NCBI RefSeq assembly: GCF_016863335.1
Contig: NZ_BOOR01000012.1
Location: 186,001-250,000, forward strand
Source of the DNA: Planotetraspora thailandica
GTDB taxonomy: Bacteria; Actinomycetota; Actinomycetes; Streptosporangiales; Streptosporangiaceae
Direction of reading: 5' to 3'
DNA: 64,000 bases
Below the pieces are notes generated by a model. The model ran no database searches. It had not been told where the DNA came from and saw only the letters and a list, made by a program, of their open reading frames with translations. Both the position numbers and the translations under genes were made by a program. Shown here in pieces: positions 1 to 8,345 of the stretch (within the stretch, counting starts at the first letter, position 1; every line of letters starts with the position of its first letter).

Positions 1-1044
1 GAGGCGGGCGACCTCGTCGCCGGAGACCTCATCCAGGTCGCCTACCTCTTCACGCTGCTCGCCTTCCCCGTCCGGGCGCTCGGCTGGGTGCTCGCCGAGC
101 TTCCGCGCAGCGTCGTCGGCTGGACCCGCGTCCAGGACGTCATCGAAGCGACCGGATCCATGGAGTACGGCACGGCCGCGCTCGGCGCGGGCGGCCCCGC
201 CCGGGTGCGGTTCGACGACGTCACCTTCGGCTACGTCCCCGACGCCCCCGTGCTCGACGACGTGAGCTTCGAGGTGGAGCCGGGGCGGACGATCGCCGTG
301 GTGGGACCCACAGGCTCGGGCAAATCGACGCTCACCCTGCTGCTGGCCCGCCTGGTCGACCCGGGGAAGGGCGCCGTGCTCATCGACGGGACCGACCTGC
401 GCGAGGCCGAGCGCGGAGCGGTGAGCGGCTCAGTGGCGCTCGTGCCCCAGCAGACGTTCCTGTTCGACGACACCATCCGCGGCAACATCACGCTCGGCCT
501 GGACGTGCCGGACGAGACCGTGTGGGCGGCGCTGCGGCTGGCCCAGGCCGACGGTTTCGTGAGCGGGTTGCCGTCCGGGCTCGACACCCGCGTCGGGGAG
601 CGCGGCGCGACCCTGTCGGGCGGCCAGCGGCAGCGTGTGGCGCTGGCCCGCGCGATCGTGCGCAGTCCGCGGCTGCTCATCCTCGACGACGCCACCTCCA
701 GCGTCGACCCCCAGGTGGAAAAGCGCATCCTGCACGGGCTGCGCGACGGCTCCGCCGACTCGACGGTGATCGTCGTCGCCTACCGCATGGCGACGATCGC
801 CCTGGCCGACGAGGTCGTCTACCTGGAACACGGCATGGTCACCGACCAGGGCACCCATGAGGCGCTGCTGGCCAGATGTGAGGGCTACCGGTCGCTCGTC
901 ACGGCCTACGAGCGTGAGGAGGCCGAGCGCGCCGTGCTCGGCGCGGACGACGACACGGATCTCGACACGGATCTCGACGCGGATCTCGATACAGATCTCG
1001 ACGGGGAACCCGGCTTCGACACGGATGAGGAGGTCGTGGCGTGA
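1..1044 (+). CDS. ABC exporter half-transporter (TMD-NBD), 5' end outside window
   Basis: This is the C-terminal part of an export-type ABC half-transporter; the frame is open from base 1 with the last membrane helices (LIQVAYLFTLLAFPVRALGW). The nucleotide-binding domain follows with Walker A GPTGSGKST, Q-loop VPQQTFLF and signature [14 protein letters not shown]. Walker B reads LLILDDATSSVD, so the usual catalytic Glu is Asp, and the H-loop His is replaced (VVAYRMAT instead of AHR). These are the marks of the degenerate partner of a heterodimeric exporter. The protein ends in an acidic tail of DTDL-type repeats. Its stop overlaps the start of the next ABC gene by 4 bp, so the two are translated together. 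The substrate cannot be told from sequence. Confidence 0.92.
   Translation, partial: EAGDLVAGDLIQVAYLFTLLAFPVRALGWVLAELPRSVVGWTRVQDVIEATGSMEYGTAALGAGGPARVRFDDVTFGYVPDAPVLDDVSFEVEPGRTIAVVGPTGSGKSTLTLLLARLVDPGKGAVLIDGTDLREAERGAVSGSVALVPQQTFLFDDTIRGNITLGLDVPDETVWAALRLAQADGFVSGLPSGLDTRVGERGATLSGGQRQRVALARAIVRSPRLLILDDATSSVDPQVEKRILHGLRDGSADSTVIVVAYRMATIALADEVVYLEHGMVTDQGTHEALLARCEGYRSLVTAYEREEAERAVLGADDDTDLDTDLDADLDTDLDGEPGFDTDEEVVA
952..999 (+). repeat. 12-bp tandem repeat, four units, in ABC gene tail
   Basis: Four units of GACACGGATCTC, with a few substitutions in units 3 and 4, encode a run of alternating Asp and Thr/Leu/Ala at the C terminus of the first ABC protein. The unit length keeps the reading frame, so copy number could change without frameshift. 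Confidence 0.85.
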
Positions 1045-2903
1045 CCGCCGTGACGCAGGAGGAGACGGGCGCCGAGAAGAGCGACACGGGGGAACCCGGC
1101 AGCCTGCGGGCGGCCGAGCGCTCGGCGACCCAGACGATCAGGCACGGCCTGCGCCTGTCGCCCGAGTTCCGCCGGGGCCTGGGAGGCACGCTGGCCCTGG
1201 CCGTGCTCGCCACCCTCGGCAAGGTCATCGTGCCCATCGCGGTGCAGCAGGTGATCGACCGCGGCCTCGGCGGAGCCGAACCTGACGTGGCGTTCATCCG
1301 CGACGCGACGGCGTTGTGCGCGGTCGCCGTGCTGCTGACCGCGCTGTGCGGCTACCTGATGAACGTCAGGCTCTACAAGTCGACCGAGGCGGGCCTGGCC
1401 ACGCTGCGCGGCAAGGGCTTCCGCCACGTGCACGACCTGTCGGTGCTCACGCAGAACACCGAGCGGCGCGGCGCGCTCGTCTCGCGGGTGACCAGCGACG
1501 TCGACCAGATCAGCACGTTCATGCAGTGGGGCGGCCTGCTCGTCATCGTGTCCTTCGGCCAGTTGCTGGTCGCCACCGTCCTGATGGCGGTCTACTCCTG
1601 GCAGCTGACGCTGCTGGTGTGGGCCTGCTTCCTGCCGCTGGTGTTCGCCCTGCCGCGCTTCCAGCGGCTGGTGGCCCGGGCCTACAACCGCATCCGCGAG
1701 CGCACCGGCGACGTGCTGTCGGCCGTGAGCGAGTCCGTCGTCGGCAGCGCCGTCATCCGCGCCTACGGATCCGAGGACCGTACGGCGGCGCGGATCGACG
1801 CGGCGGTGGAGGCGCAGCGCCGGGCCCAGACCCGGGCGCAGCAGATCATCGGATTCACCTTCCCGATCACCGAGCTCGTGGCCGCGGTAGCGGTGGCCGG
1901 AGTGGTCCTCGCCGGGGTGGGGCTCGGCGCGGCCGGGTCGATCACGCCCGGCAGGCTCATCGCGTTCCTGTTCCTCATCACGCTGTTCATCAGCCCCCTT
2001 CAGACCGCGACCGAGGTGCTGAACGAGGCGCAGAACGCGATCGCCGGGTGGCGGCGCATCCTCGGGGTGCTCGACACGCCCGCCGACGTCGCCGACCCCG
2101 CGGGCGGCGTGACGCTGCAGCGCGGGCCGATCTCGGTGGCCTTCGAGGACGTCGGATTCGCCTACCCGGGCGGCGCGCGGGTGCTCCACGACGTCTCCGT
2201 GGAGATCGCCCCCCGCACCAGGGTCGCGGTCGTGGGCGAGACCGGCTCGGGCAAGACGACGTTCGCCAAGCTGCTGACCCGGCTCATGGACCCCACGTCG
2301 GGCCGGATCCTCCTCGACGGCGTCGACCTGCGCGACGTGCGGTTCTCCTCGCTGCGGGAGCGCATCGTGATGGTCCCGCAGGACGGCTTCCTGTTCGACT
2401 CGACCCTTGCCGACAACATCCGGTTCGGGCGTCCCTCCGCCACGGACTCCGACGTGCGGCGGGCCCTGACCGAGCTGGGCCTTGACGAGTGGGCCGACGG
2501 CCTGCCCGCCGGGCTGGAGACGCCGGTGGGCCAGCGCGGCGAGTCGCTGTCGGCGGGGGAGCGCCAGCTCGTCGCGCTCGCCCGGGCCTACCTCGCCGAC
2601 CCCGACCTGCTGCTGCTCGACGAGGCCACCTCGGCCGTCGACCCGGCCACCGAGGTGCGCCTCGCGCGCGCCCTCGACGGCGTGATCCGCGGCCGCACCG
2701 CCGTGTCCATCGCCCACCGGCTGTCCACGGCGGAGGCCGCCGACGAGGTCATCGTCTTCGAGCACGGGCGGATCGTGCAGCGCGGCCCGCATGCCGTACT
2801 CGTGGCGGAGCCGGGCGTCTACGCCGACCTGTACGCGTCGTGGACCTCCGGCGTGCACTCCACCTCGGCGGCGGGCGGGTCAGTGGGTGGAGGCCTCGCC
2901 TGA
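1041..2903 (+). CDS. ABC exporter half-transporter, catalytic partner
   Basis: A 620-residue ABC half-transporter: an N-terminal six-helix exporter membrane domain (about residues 45-330) and a C-terminal ATPase. Walker A is GETGSGKTT, the signature is LSAGERQ, Walker B is LLLLDEATSAVD with the catalytic Glu present, and the H-loop AHRLST is intact. It should therefore carry the consensus residues missing from the upstream gene product, and the two probably form one heterodimeric exporter in the cytoplasmic membrane. The GTG start overlaps the previous stop (GTGA). The last 24 bp overlap the end of the convergent permease gene on the other strand. The substrate is unknown; lipids, peptides and drugs are all possible for this family. 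Confidence 0.93.
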   Translation: MTAVTQEETGAEKSDTGEPGSLRAAERSATQTIRHGLRLSPEFRRGLGGTLALAVLATLGKVIVPIAVQQVIDRGLGGAEPDVAFIRDATALCAVAVLLTALCGYLMNVRLYKSTEAGLATLRGKGFRHVHDLSVLTQNTERRGALVSRVTSDVDQISTFMQWGGLLVIVSFGQLLVATVLMAVYSWQLTLLVWACFLPLVFALPRFQRLVARAYNRIRERTGDVLSAVSESVVGSAVIRAYGSEDRTAARIDAAVEAQRRAQTRAQQIIGFTFPITELVAAVAVAGVVLAGVGLGAAGSITPGRLIAFLFLITLFISPLQTATEVLNEAQNAIAGWRRILGVLDTPADVADPAGGVTLQRGPISVAFEDVGFAYPGGARVLHDVSVEIAPRTRVAVVGETGSGKTTFAKLLTRLMDPTSGRILLDGVDLRDVRFSSLRERIVMVPQDGFLFDSTLADNIRFGRPSATDSDVRRALTELGLDEWADGLPAGLETPVGQRGESLSAGERQLVALARAYLADPDLLLLDEATSAVDPATEVRLARALDGVIRGRTAVSIAHRLSTAEAADEVIVFEHGRIVQRGPHAVLVAEPGVYADLYASWTSGVHSTSAAGGSVGGGLA

Positions 2904-3677
2904 CAGGCGCTGAGCGAGGTAGATCGGGACGACCGAGACGACGATGAGCGCGGCGGCGACCACGTTGACCACGGGGGCCTGGTTGGGCCGGAAGAGGTTC
3001 TCGAAGATCCAGATGGGCAGCGTCTTGACGCCCGCCCCCGAGGTGAACGTGGTCACGATGATCTCGTCGAACGACAGCGCAAAGGCCAGCAGGCCTCCCG
3101 CGAGCAGCGCCGAGCGCATCATCGGGAAGGTGACCAGGCGGAACGTGGTGAACGTGTCGGCCCCGAGGTCGGCCGAGGCCTCCTCCAGCCCCAGGCCCAT
3201 GCGGCGCAACCGGGCCAGCACGTTGTTGTAGACGGTCACCACGCAGAAGGTGGCATGTCCGACGATCACCGTGAGGAGCCCGAGCGGCACGCCGAGGACG
3301 GTGTGGAAGGTGTTGCTCAGCGCGATGCCCGTCACGATGCCCGGCAACGCGATCGGCAGCACGATGAGCAGCGAGACGGTGTTCTTGCCGAAGAAGCGGT
3401 ACCGCTGTACGGCGAAGGCCGCCATCGTCCCCAGGACCAGGGCGACGACGGTCGCCCCCAGGCCCGCCTGGACCGAGGTCCACAGGGCGTCGCGCAGGCC
3501 GCTGGAGTCCCACGCCGACCGCCACCACTGGAACGTCAGGCCGGAGGGCGGCCACCCGAAGGTCTTGTCGGCGTTGAAGGAGTTGAGCACCACCACGGCC
3601 AGCGGCACGTAGATGACGCCGAGACCGAGTACCAGTGCGACTCCGAGCAGCACACGGGCCGGACGGGAAAGATTCAC
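2880..3677 (-). CDS. Spermidine/putrescine-type ABC permease (PotC-like)
   Basis: A 265-residue inner-membrane permease with about six hydrophobic helices and a typical binding-protein-dependent EAA loop (EEASADLGADTFTTFRLVTF). This type moves polyamines or related small cations with a PotA-like ATPase. The start is a GTG at 3677 (VNLSRPARVLLG) that overlaps the stop of the upstream permease by 4 bp, which fixes the reading. The gene is last in the operon and ends within the 3' end of the convergent ABC exporter gene. Homologues of this group also serve other substrates, so polyamine specificity is inferred from the operon make-up. Confidence 0.9.
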   Translation of the reverse strand: MNLSRPARVLLGVALVLGLGVIYVPLAVVVLNSFNADKTFGWPPSGLTFQWWRSAWDSSGLRDALWTSVQAGLGATVVALVLGTMAAFAVQRYRFFGKNTVSLLIVLPIALPGIVTGIALSNTFHTVLGVPLGLLTVIVGHATFCVVTVYNNVLARLRRMGLGLEEASADLGADTFTTFRLVTFPMMRSALLAGGLLAFALSFDEIIVTTFTSGAGVKTLPIWIFENLFRPNQAPVVNVVAAALIVVSVVPIYLAQRLSGEASTH

Positions 3678-4543
3678 AGATTCTCCAGGGCACCGGTGCG
3701 GCGGACGGCCGCGAGGTAGACCAACATGATCACGACGGGCACGGTCGCGACGGCCGCGGCGAATGGGAGGTTGTTGGCCGCGCCGATGTTGTCGTAGACG
3801 ACGTTGCCGATGAGCTGCGACTTTCCGCCGACGATCTTTACGGTGATGTAGTCGCCGAGCGACAGCGAGAACGTGAAGATCGAGCCCGCGACGACCGCGG
3901 GGAACGTCAACGGCCACACCACCGTGCGGAACGTGCGCCAGCCGCGGGCGCCCAGATCGCCGGCCGCGTCCAGGAGCGCGTTCGGCATGCGCTCGAGTCC
4001 CGCGTAGATGGGCAGGATCATGTACGGCAGCCACAGGTAGGCGAGGGTGGCGATCGTGGCGGTCAGGCCGTACCCCCAGCCGAGGATGCCGCCGGAGGAC
4101 AACATGACCCGCCAGGCGTACGCCTTGACCAGGTAAGAGGCCCAGAGCGGGGTGAGCACCAGGATCACCAGCCACCGCTGTGCCCGGGGAGAGGCGAGCT
4201 TGGCCATCGCGAAGGCCATGGGAAACGCGATCGCCAGGTCGATGAGCGTCACTGCGGCCGCCACCCAGACCGAGCGCAGGGCGATCGTCCGGTAGACGTC
4301 GATCGTCAGCAGGTCGTGGAAGTTGGCCCAGGTGAACGTCTTGACCAGGTCGCCGGTGAAGGTGTCGGTCGACCAGAACGCCGATGCGATCAGGGCGGCC
4401 AGCGAACCCAGATAGGCCAGCCCCAGCCAGGCGAGCGGGGCCGACAGCAACAGCGACAGCCGTACCCGGGAGTGCCGGTGGAAGAAGGCGGAGATTTCGC
4501 GTCGTAAAGTCGGCCCCTTCGCCGCGCCGACCCCCGCCGTCAT
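3674..4543 (-). CDS. Spermidine/putrescine-type ABC permease (PotB-like)
   Basis: A 289-residue permease with six predicted helices and the conserved cytoplasmic loop (DAAGDLGARGWRTFRTVVWP) that contacts the ATPase. I chose the ATG at 4543 because GAAGGA lies 9 bp upstream; an in-frame ATG at 4588 would add 15 residues but sits in the repeat-rich leader. The gene is separated from the binding-protein gene upstream by 450 bp of non-coding repeats, unusual inside an ABC operon, and overlaps the next permease by 4 bp. With its partner it should form the membrane channel of the importer. Confidence 0.9.
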   Translation of the reverse strand: MTAGVGAAKGPTLRREISAFFHRHSRVRLSLLLSAPLAWLGLAYLGSLAALIASAFWSTDTFTGDLVKTFTWANFHDLLTIDVYRTIALRSVWVAAAVTLIDLAIAFPMAFAMAKLASPRAQRWLVILVLTPLWASYLVKAYAWRVMLSSGGILGWGYGLTATIATLAYLWLPYMILPIYAGLERMPNALLDAAGDLGARGWRTFRTVVWPLTFPAVVAGSIFTFSLSLGDYITVKIVGGKSQLIGNVVYDNIGAANNLPFAAAVATVPVVIMLVYLAAVRRTGALENL

Positions 4544-4602
4544 GCCGTCATGTCCTTCATCTTGCCCTTCTCCAATTAACATGATCACCAGGACCCTTGG
4601 GT

Positions 4603-4900
4603 GTGATCATGCAGAAGTTCGCGTTCATGCCGCCGCCCTGCGGCGACACTGCTCGTGATCATGCAGAAGTTCGAGCGCTCCTGCTCCCACCTGCGGTGAT
4701 TCTCATCGTGATCATGCAGAAGTTCGGACGCGCCCACGCCCACCTGCGGCGACACATTTCGTGATCATGCACTCGGTGCGCTAGTGCATGATCACGAAAT
4801 GTGTCTGCCCAGGTAGACCCCGGATTCGCCGAACTTCTGCATGATCACGGTTGAGGTTTCGGCTGGTCAAACGGCCGCCCCCGAACTTCTGCATGATCAC
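4603..4900. repeat. Array A: symmetric 52/53-bp repeat array around a hairpin
   Basis: Most of the 450-bp gap between the binding-protein and permease genes. Core GTGATCATGCAGAAGTTCG occurs exactly at 4603-4621, 4655-4673 and 4708-4726 on the plus strand, then at 4830-4848 and 4882-4900 on the minus strand. A truncated core on each strand forms the central hairpin. Steps between core starts are 52, 53 and 53 bp on the left and 53 and 52 bp on the right. Gaps of 33-34 bp are unlike overall but share ACCTGC/G about 15 bases after the core. A lone inverted half-core (CATGATCAC) is at 4580-4588. Nothing here looks coding. The function is unknown; a protein-binding array is my inference. Confidence 0.9.
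4751..4805. repeat. Central perfect 22-bp inverted repeat of array A
   Basis: The arms at 4751-4772 and 4784-4805 are perfectly complementary (GACACATTTC then GTGATCATGCAC) around an 11-base loop TCGGTGCGCTA. The inner 12 bases of each arm are a truncated array core. The hairpin is the symmetry centre at which the cores change orientation. Confidence 0.92.
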
Positions 4901-4996
4901 GACCAAAGGGGTGTGGTCACCACCAGAGGGTGTGATCACCACCGAGAGGCGTCATCACCCTCTTGGGGGGGTCATCACACTCAGGGGGTGTGATCA
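4901..4996 (-). repeat. Degenerate 19-20-bp tandem repeat running into a stop codon
   Basis: Read on the minus strand, units begin at 4996, 4977, 4957, 4938 and 4919 with TGATCAC, TGATGAC, TGATGAC, TGATCAC and TGACCAC, each followed by a C-rich stretch such as ACCCC. The first unit contains the TGA stop of the binding-protein gene. The series joins the end of array A, whose last core begins in the same register at 4899. It could be decayed copies of the array half-site or a separate set of operator-like sites. Confidence 0.7.
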
Positions 4997-6208
4997 GCCC
5001 TTGATTTCGGTCCAGGCTCGGGTCCACTCGGAGTAGTCCGTGCACTTGACGCCGGTACGGCCGTCGAGGCACTGGGCGATCGGAGTGGTCCAGTAGTGGA
5101 CCTTGGAGAAATAGCTCTCGTCGCCGGCGTGGAAGGTGTCGCAGAACGACTTGTCCGAGGTCTCGGCGCACGCCTTGGCGTTGGAGGGCGCCTCGCCGAA
5201 CCACTCTGCGACCTGGGCGTTCGCCTTCGGCGAGATGATCCAGTCCATCCACTTGTACGCGCAGTTCGGGTGCTGGGCCTTGGCCGCGACCATCCACGTG
5301 TCCGACCAGCCGGTCGCGCCCTCCTTGGGCAGCACCACGTCGACCGGGGCCTTCTCCGCCTCGGTCAAGTTGGCGATGACCTGCCAGGTCGTGCCCACCA
5401 CGGTGTCGCCGCTCTTGAACGACTGGACCGCCTTGGTGTAGTCGGACCAGTACTCGCCGACGTTCGCCTTCTGCTGCTTCAGCAGGTCCACGGCCGCCTG
5501 CAGCTGCTTGTCGTCCAGCGCGTACGGATTCTTGATGCCGAGCTCCGGCTTGGCCGACATGAGGTAGAGCGCCGCGTCGGCGATGTAGATCGGCGAGTCG
5601 TACGCCGTCACATGCCCCTTGTACGGCGAGGCCGGGTCGAACACGACACCCCACGAGTCGGGTGCCGGGGAGACCTTGTCCGTGCGCCACATCAGGAGGT
5701 TGGCGCCGCGCCCGTGCGGCACCCCGTACGGCACGCCGTTGACGGAGTTCCACGGCTGGAGCTTCAGGCTCGGGAACACGTCCGTGTAATTGGGGATGAG
5801 GTCGGTGTTCACGGGGGCGACCGTGCCCGAGGCGATCAGCCGCAGCGAGGCGTCGCCTGAGGCGGAGACGGCGTCGTACTCGCCCGTCTTCATCAGGTTG
5901 ACCATCTCGTCGGACGTGCCGGCGGTCTTGGTGTTGACCTTGCAGCCGGTGGCTTGCTCGAAGGGGTGCACCCAGTCGACCTTCGGGTCGTTGGAGCCAT
6001 CTTCGGCGTATCCGGCCCAGGCCACCAGATTGACCTGGCCTTCCCCGGCGCCGAGCGACTTGAGCGCCTCGAGCTTGGGCGGGGTGAAACCGGTGGTGCC
6101 CGGCGCCGCGCCTGTGGACGACGTGTCGCCGCCGCACCCGGCCACGGCGACGAGCGCGAGCGCCGCGGTGGCGATGAGACCGGTCCGGCCGAAGCGGGGG
6201 GTTCGCAT
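4994..6208 (-). CDS. Polyamine-type ABC substrate-binding lipoprotein (PotD-like)
   Basis: A 404-residue extracellular solute-binding protein of the spermidine/putrescine family. It starts with a lipoprotein signal ending LVAVAGCGG, so it should be anchored by a lipidated Cys to the outer face of the membrane. The body contains family-typical stretches, such as VNLVAWAGYAEDGS near the mature N terminus and a GVPYGVPHGRG segment. The ATG at 6208 has AAGGAG 5 bases upstream. The ATPase gene ends 35 bp upstream, and the permeases follow after the repeat array. Polyamine is the best guess for the ligand; related proteins bind amino acids or sugars. Confidence 0.9.
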   Translation of the reverse strand: MRTPRFGRTGLIATAALALVAVAGCGGDTSSTGAAPGTTGFTPPKLEALKSLGAGEGQVNLVAWAGYAEDGSNDPKVDWVHPFEQATGCKVNTKTAGTSDEMVNLMKTGEYDAVSASGDASLRLIASGTVAPVNTDLIPNYTDVFPSLKLQPWNSVNGVPYGVPHGRGANLLMWRTDKVSPAPDSWGVVFDPASPYKGHVTAYDSPIYIADAALYLMSAKPELGIKNPYALDDKQLQAAVDLLKQQKANVGEYWSDYTKAVQSFKSGDTVVGTTWQVIANLTEAEKAPVDVVLPKEGATGWSDTWMVAAKAQHPNCAYKWMDWIISPKANAQVAEWFGEAPSNAKACAETSDKSFCDTFHAGDESYFSKVHYWTTPIAQCLDGRTGVKCTDYSEWTRAWTEIKG

Positions 6209-6243
6209 GGGGTTCTCCTTGGTTCGTGGGGGGTGGCCCGGGC

Positions 6244-7326
6244 TCAGCTGTGCGCCGCTTCCCGAGGTATGCCGGGCGCGGGGGCGTCGGCGATGGCGAA
6301 CTCGTGGCGGCGGTGCCAGACGAGCCTGACCCTGCTGCCGCGCAGGCCCAGGACGTCCATGGACGAGACCTGCAGGTTCTGCTGGAGGGCGATGAGCCGC
6401 CCGCCGGCGTCGAGGTCGACGACGAACCGGGTCGCCGGTCCGGCGTAGACCACCTCGGACACGGTGCCGGCGGCCTCGTGCTCGTCCGGCCCGGCGCCCT
6501 CGCCGTCGCCCAGGACGACGCGGAGCTTCTCCGGCCTGACGCTGAAGGTGCCCTCTTTGCCGAGTACGGCAGGCGCCGCGTAGCCGGAGATCAGGTTGGA
6601 CGTGCCGACGAATCCGGCCACGAACGACGTGGCGGGTCTCTCGTAGATCTCGGCCGGCGTGCCGACCTGCTCGATCCTGCCGTGGTTGAACACCGCGACC
6701 CTGTCGCTCATGGTGAGCGCCTCCTCCTGGTCGTGGGTCACGAACAGGAACGTGATGCCGACCTCGCGCTGGATCGCCTTGAGCTCGACCTGCATCTCCT
6801 CACGGAGTTTCAGGTCGAGCGCGCCGAGCGGCTCGTCGAGCAGGAGCACGCGCGGCCGGTTCACGAGAGCCCGGGCGAGCGCGACGCGCTGGCGCTGGCC
6901 GCCGGAAAGCTGGGCGGGGCGGCGTGCGTCGAAGCCGTCCAGGCGGACCGACCGCAACGCGTCGTGCGCCCGTTCACGCCGCTCCGCCTTGGCCACCCTC
7001 TTCACCCGCAGCCCGTATTCGACGTTCTGCAGGACCGTCATGTGGGGGAAGAGCGCGTAGTCCTGGAAAACGGTGTTCACGTCACGCTCGAAGGGGGCGA
7101 GCCGGGTGACGTCGCGGCCCGCCAGTTCGACGACGCCCTCGGTGGGGGACTCGAATCCGGCGATCATCCGCAAAACGGTCGTCTTGCCCGAACCGGACGG
7201 CCCGAGCATCGCGAAGAACTCCCCGTCGGCGACGTCGAGATCGACGCCCGCGACCGCCTCGACGCTCCCGAAGGTCTTGCGCAGGCCCCGGAGGCTGACT
7301 GCTTGGTCTGGCATGGCCGAAAACAT
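6244..7326 (-). CDS. Spermidine/putrescine-type ABC importer ATPase (PotA-like)
   Basis: A 360-residue importer ATPase: NBD at about residues 8-240 with Walker [11 protein letters not shown]-loop [10 protein letters not shown], signature [15 protein letters not shown], Walker [12 protein letters not shown] and H-loop [14 protein letters not shown]-type regulatory domain fills the C-terminal third ([10 protein letters not shown] onward). It powers uptake by the two permeases downstream. It is the first gene of the operon. The ATG at 7326 lies 5 bases after a -10 box (TATAAC), so the mRNA is probably leaderless; an internal ATG at 7314 is possible. The operator-like inverted repeat on its promoter suggests control by the divergent GntR protein. 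Confidence 0.93.
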   Translation of the reverse strand: MFSAMPDQAVSLRGLRKTFGSVEAVAGVDLDVADGEFFAMLGPSGSGKTTVLRMIAGFESPTEGVVELAGRDVTRLAPFERDVNTVFQDYALFPHMTVLQNVEYGLRVKRVAKAERRERAHDALRSVRLDGFDARRPAQLSGGQRQRVALARALVNRPRVLLLDEPLGALDLKLREEMQVELKAIQREVGITFLFVTHDQEEALTMSDRVAVFNHGRIEQVGTPAEIYERPATSFVAGFVGTSNLISGYAAPAVLGKEGTFSVRPEKLRVVLGDGEGAGPDEHEAAGTVSEVVYAGPATRFVVDLDAGGRLIALQQNLQVSSMDVLGLRGSRVRLVWHRRHEFAIADAPAPGIPREAAHS

Positions 7327-7342
7327 ATGGGGTTATATGTTT
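7321..7342. promoter_or_regulatory. Operator-like inverted repeat on the pot operon start
   Basis: AAACATAT, six bases (GGGGTT), then ATATGTTT: perfect 8-bp arms. The repeat covers the -10 box and the first codons of the PotA-like gene and lies in the intergenic region shared with the GntR gene. A bound dimer would block initiation. That GntR binds here is inference. Confidence 0.65.
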
Positions 7343-7360
7343 CCCGTAAAGTCCTGTCAG
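7332..7360 (-). promoter_or_regulatory. Promoter of the pot-type operon
   Basis: On the minus strand CTGACA (7360-7355) and TATAAC (7337-7332) are separated by exactly 17 bp, close to the vegetative sigma consensus. The ATG follows 5 bases after the -10, which fits a leaderless transcript. Confidence 0.7.
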
Positions 7361-7565
7361 AGTTTCAGCGCGGCGATGTCCGACAGGTGAGATCACGACC
7401 GTGACTGGCGCAGCTCGCGACGGCGTGGTCCACTCGCGTGTGGACCGGGACAAAACATCCCGTTCCTCCGGTACGCCCGCGGCACCACGTGCGGCCCGGC
7501 CCCGGCCAGGCGTACGCCCGGGTACGCGGCACGGCGAGTGAATCGGCAGGTCAGGCAGGTGAGAG

Positions 7566-8342
7566 ATGCGGTGGGGCGGTGATACGGGCATGGTCGTGAA
7601 CGCCGTGGGGCTCGCCGTCTTCTCCCCGGTGGACAGCACCGCCCGGGTGGCGGCCGTCGTGCGCCGTCTCGCCGACGCGATCGCCGTCGGCCTACTCGCC
7701 GACGGCGAGCAACTGCCGAGCGAGGCCGATCTCGCCGCACGTCTCGGCGTGTCCACGGTGACGCTTCGGGAGGCGCTGATGGCGCTGCGGCAGCAGGGGA
7801 TGGTCGAGACGCGCCGGGGCAGGGGCGGCGGAAGCTTCGTCCGCGTGCCCGCCGAGATCGACCCCGCTGTGCGGCTGCGCACCTACGCCGTCGACGAGCT
7901 GCGGGATCTCGGCGACCACTACGGCGCCATCGCGGGTGCGGCGGCCCGCCTGGCCGCGCAGCGTTCCCTGCCCTCCGACGTCGCCCCGCTGTGGCGGTCG
8001 ATCAGGGAGACGGCGGCCGTCATGCGCCCGCACGGCGGCGCCTCCCCGGAGACGACCGGCCGGCTCCGGAGGCTGGACGGCCGGTTCCACATCGAGGTGG
8101 CGGCCGCGTCGCAGTCGGCGCGACTCACTCAGGAGGAGATCCGATTACAGGCCGACATCGGACCGCTGCTTTGGCTTTCTCACGAGGCGCGCTGCGGGCA
8201 CGATGAGACGGCCGCACAGCACCATGCCATCGCCCGCGCGATCGAGGACGGCGACGGCGACCAGGCCAGGGCCCTCGCCGAACGGCACGTGCTCGACGCG
8301 ATAGAACACCTCATCGAGCTGAGGCTGGGCCTCCAGGAGTAG
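7566..8342 (+). CDS. GntR-family (FadR-type) transcriptional regulator
   Basis: A 258-residue DNA-binding regulator. The winged helix is at about residues 25-90 (QLPSEADLAARLGVSTVTLR, then a wing RRGRGGGSFV). An all-helical FCD-type effector domain fills the rest, including the DGRFHIEVAAAS and HHAIARAIEDGD stretches that usually carry metal- or ligand-binding His and Asp residues. It lies divergent to the polyamine-type ABC operon and 3 bp upstream of the cache-like gene, so it probably controls both in response to a small ligand. The start is not certain: ATG 7566 has AGGTGA very close, and ATG 7590 would remove eight residues. Confidence 0.9.
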   Translation: MRWGGDTGMVVNAVGLAVFSPVDSTARVAAVVRRLADAIAVGLLADGEQLPSEADLAARLGVSTVTLREALMALRQQGMVETRRGRGGGSFVRVPAEIDPAVRLRTYAVDELRDLGDHYGAIAGAAARLAAQRSLPSDVAPLWRSIRETAAVMRPHGGASPETTGRLRRLDGRFHIEVAAASQSARLTQEEIRLQADIGPLLWLSHEARCGHDETAAQHHAIARAIEDGDGDQARALAERHVLDAIEHLIELRLGLQE

Positions 8343-8345
8343 GCG

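Noticed and set aside
906-2858. Long minus-strand open frame opposite the ABC exporter genes
   Set aside because: It has a low-complexity composition with no domain. The plus strand encodes intact ABC motifs throughout.
4603-4900. CRISPR array (short repeats with about 34-bp unlike spacers)
   Set aside because: Repeats are only 19 bp and turn around at a central hairpin. The gaps share a conserved box, there is no leader, and no cas gene lies in the window. Array B is rejected as CRISPR for the same reasons.
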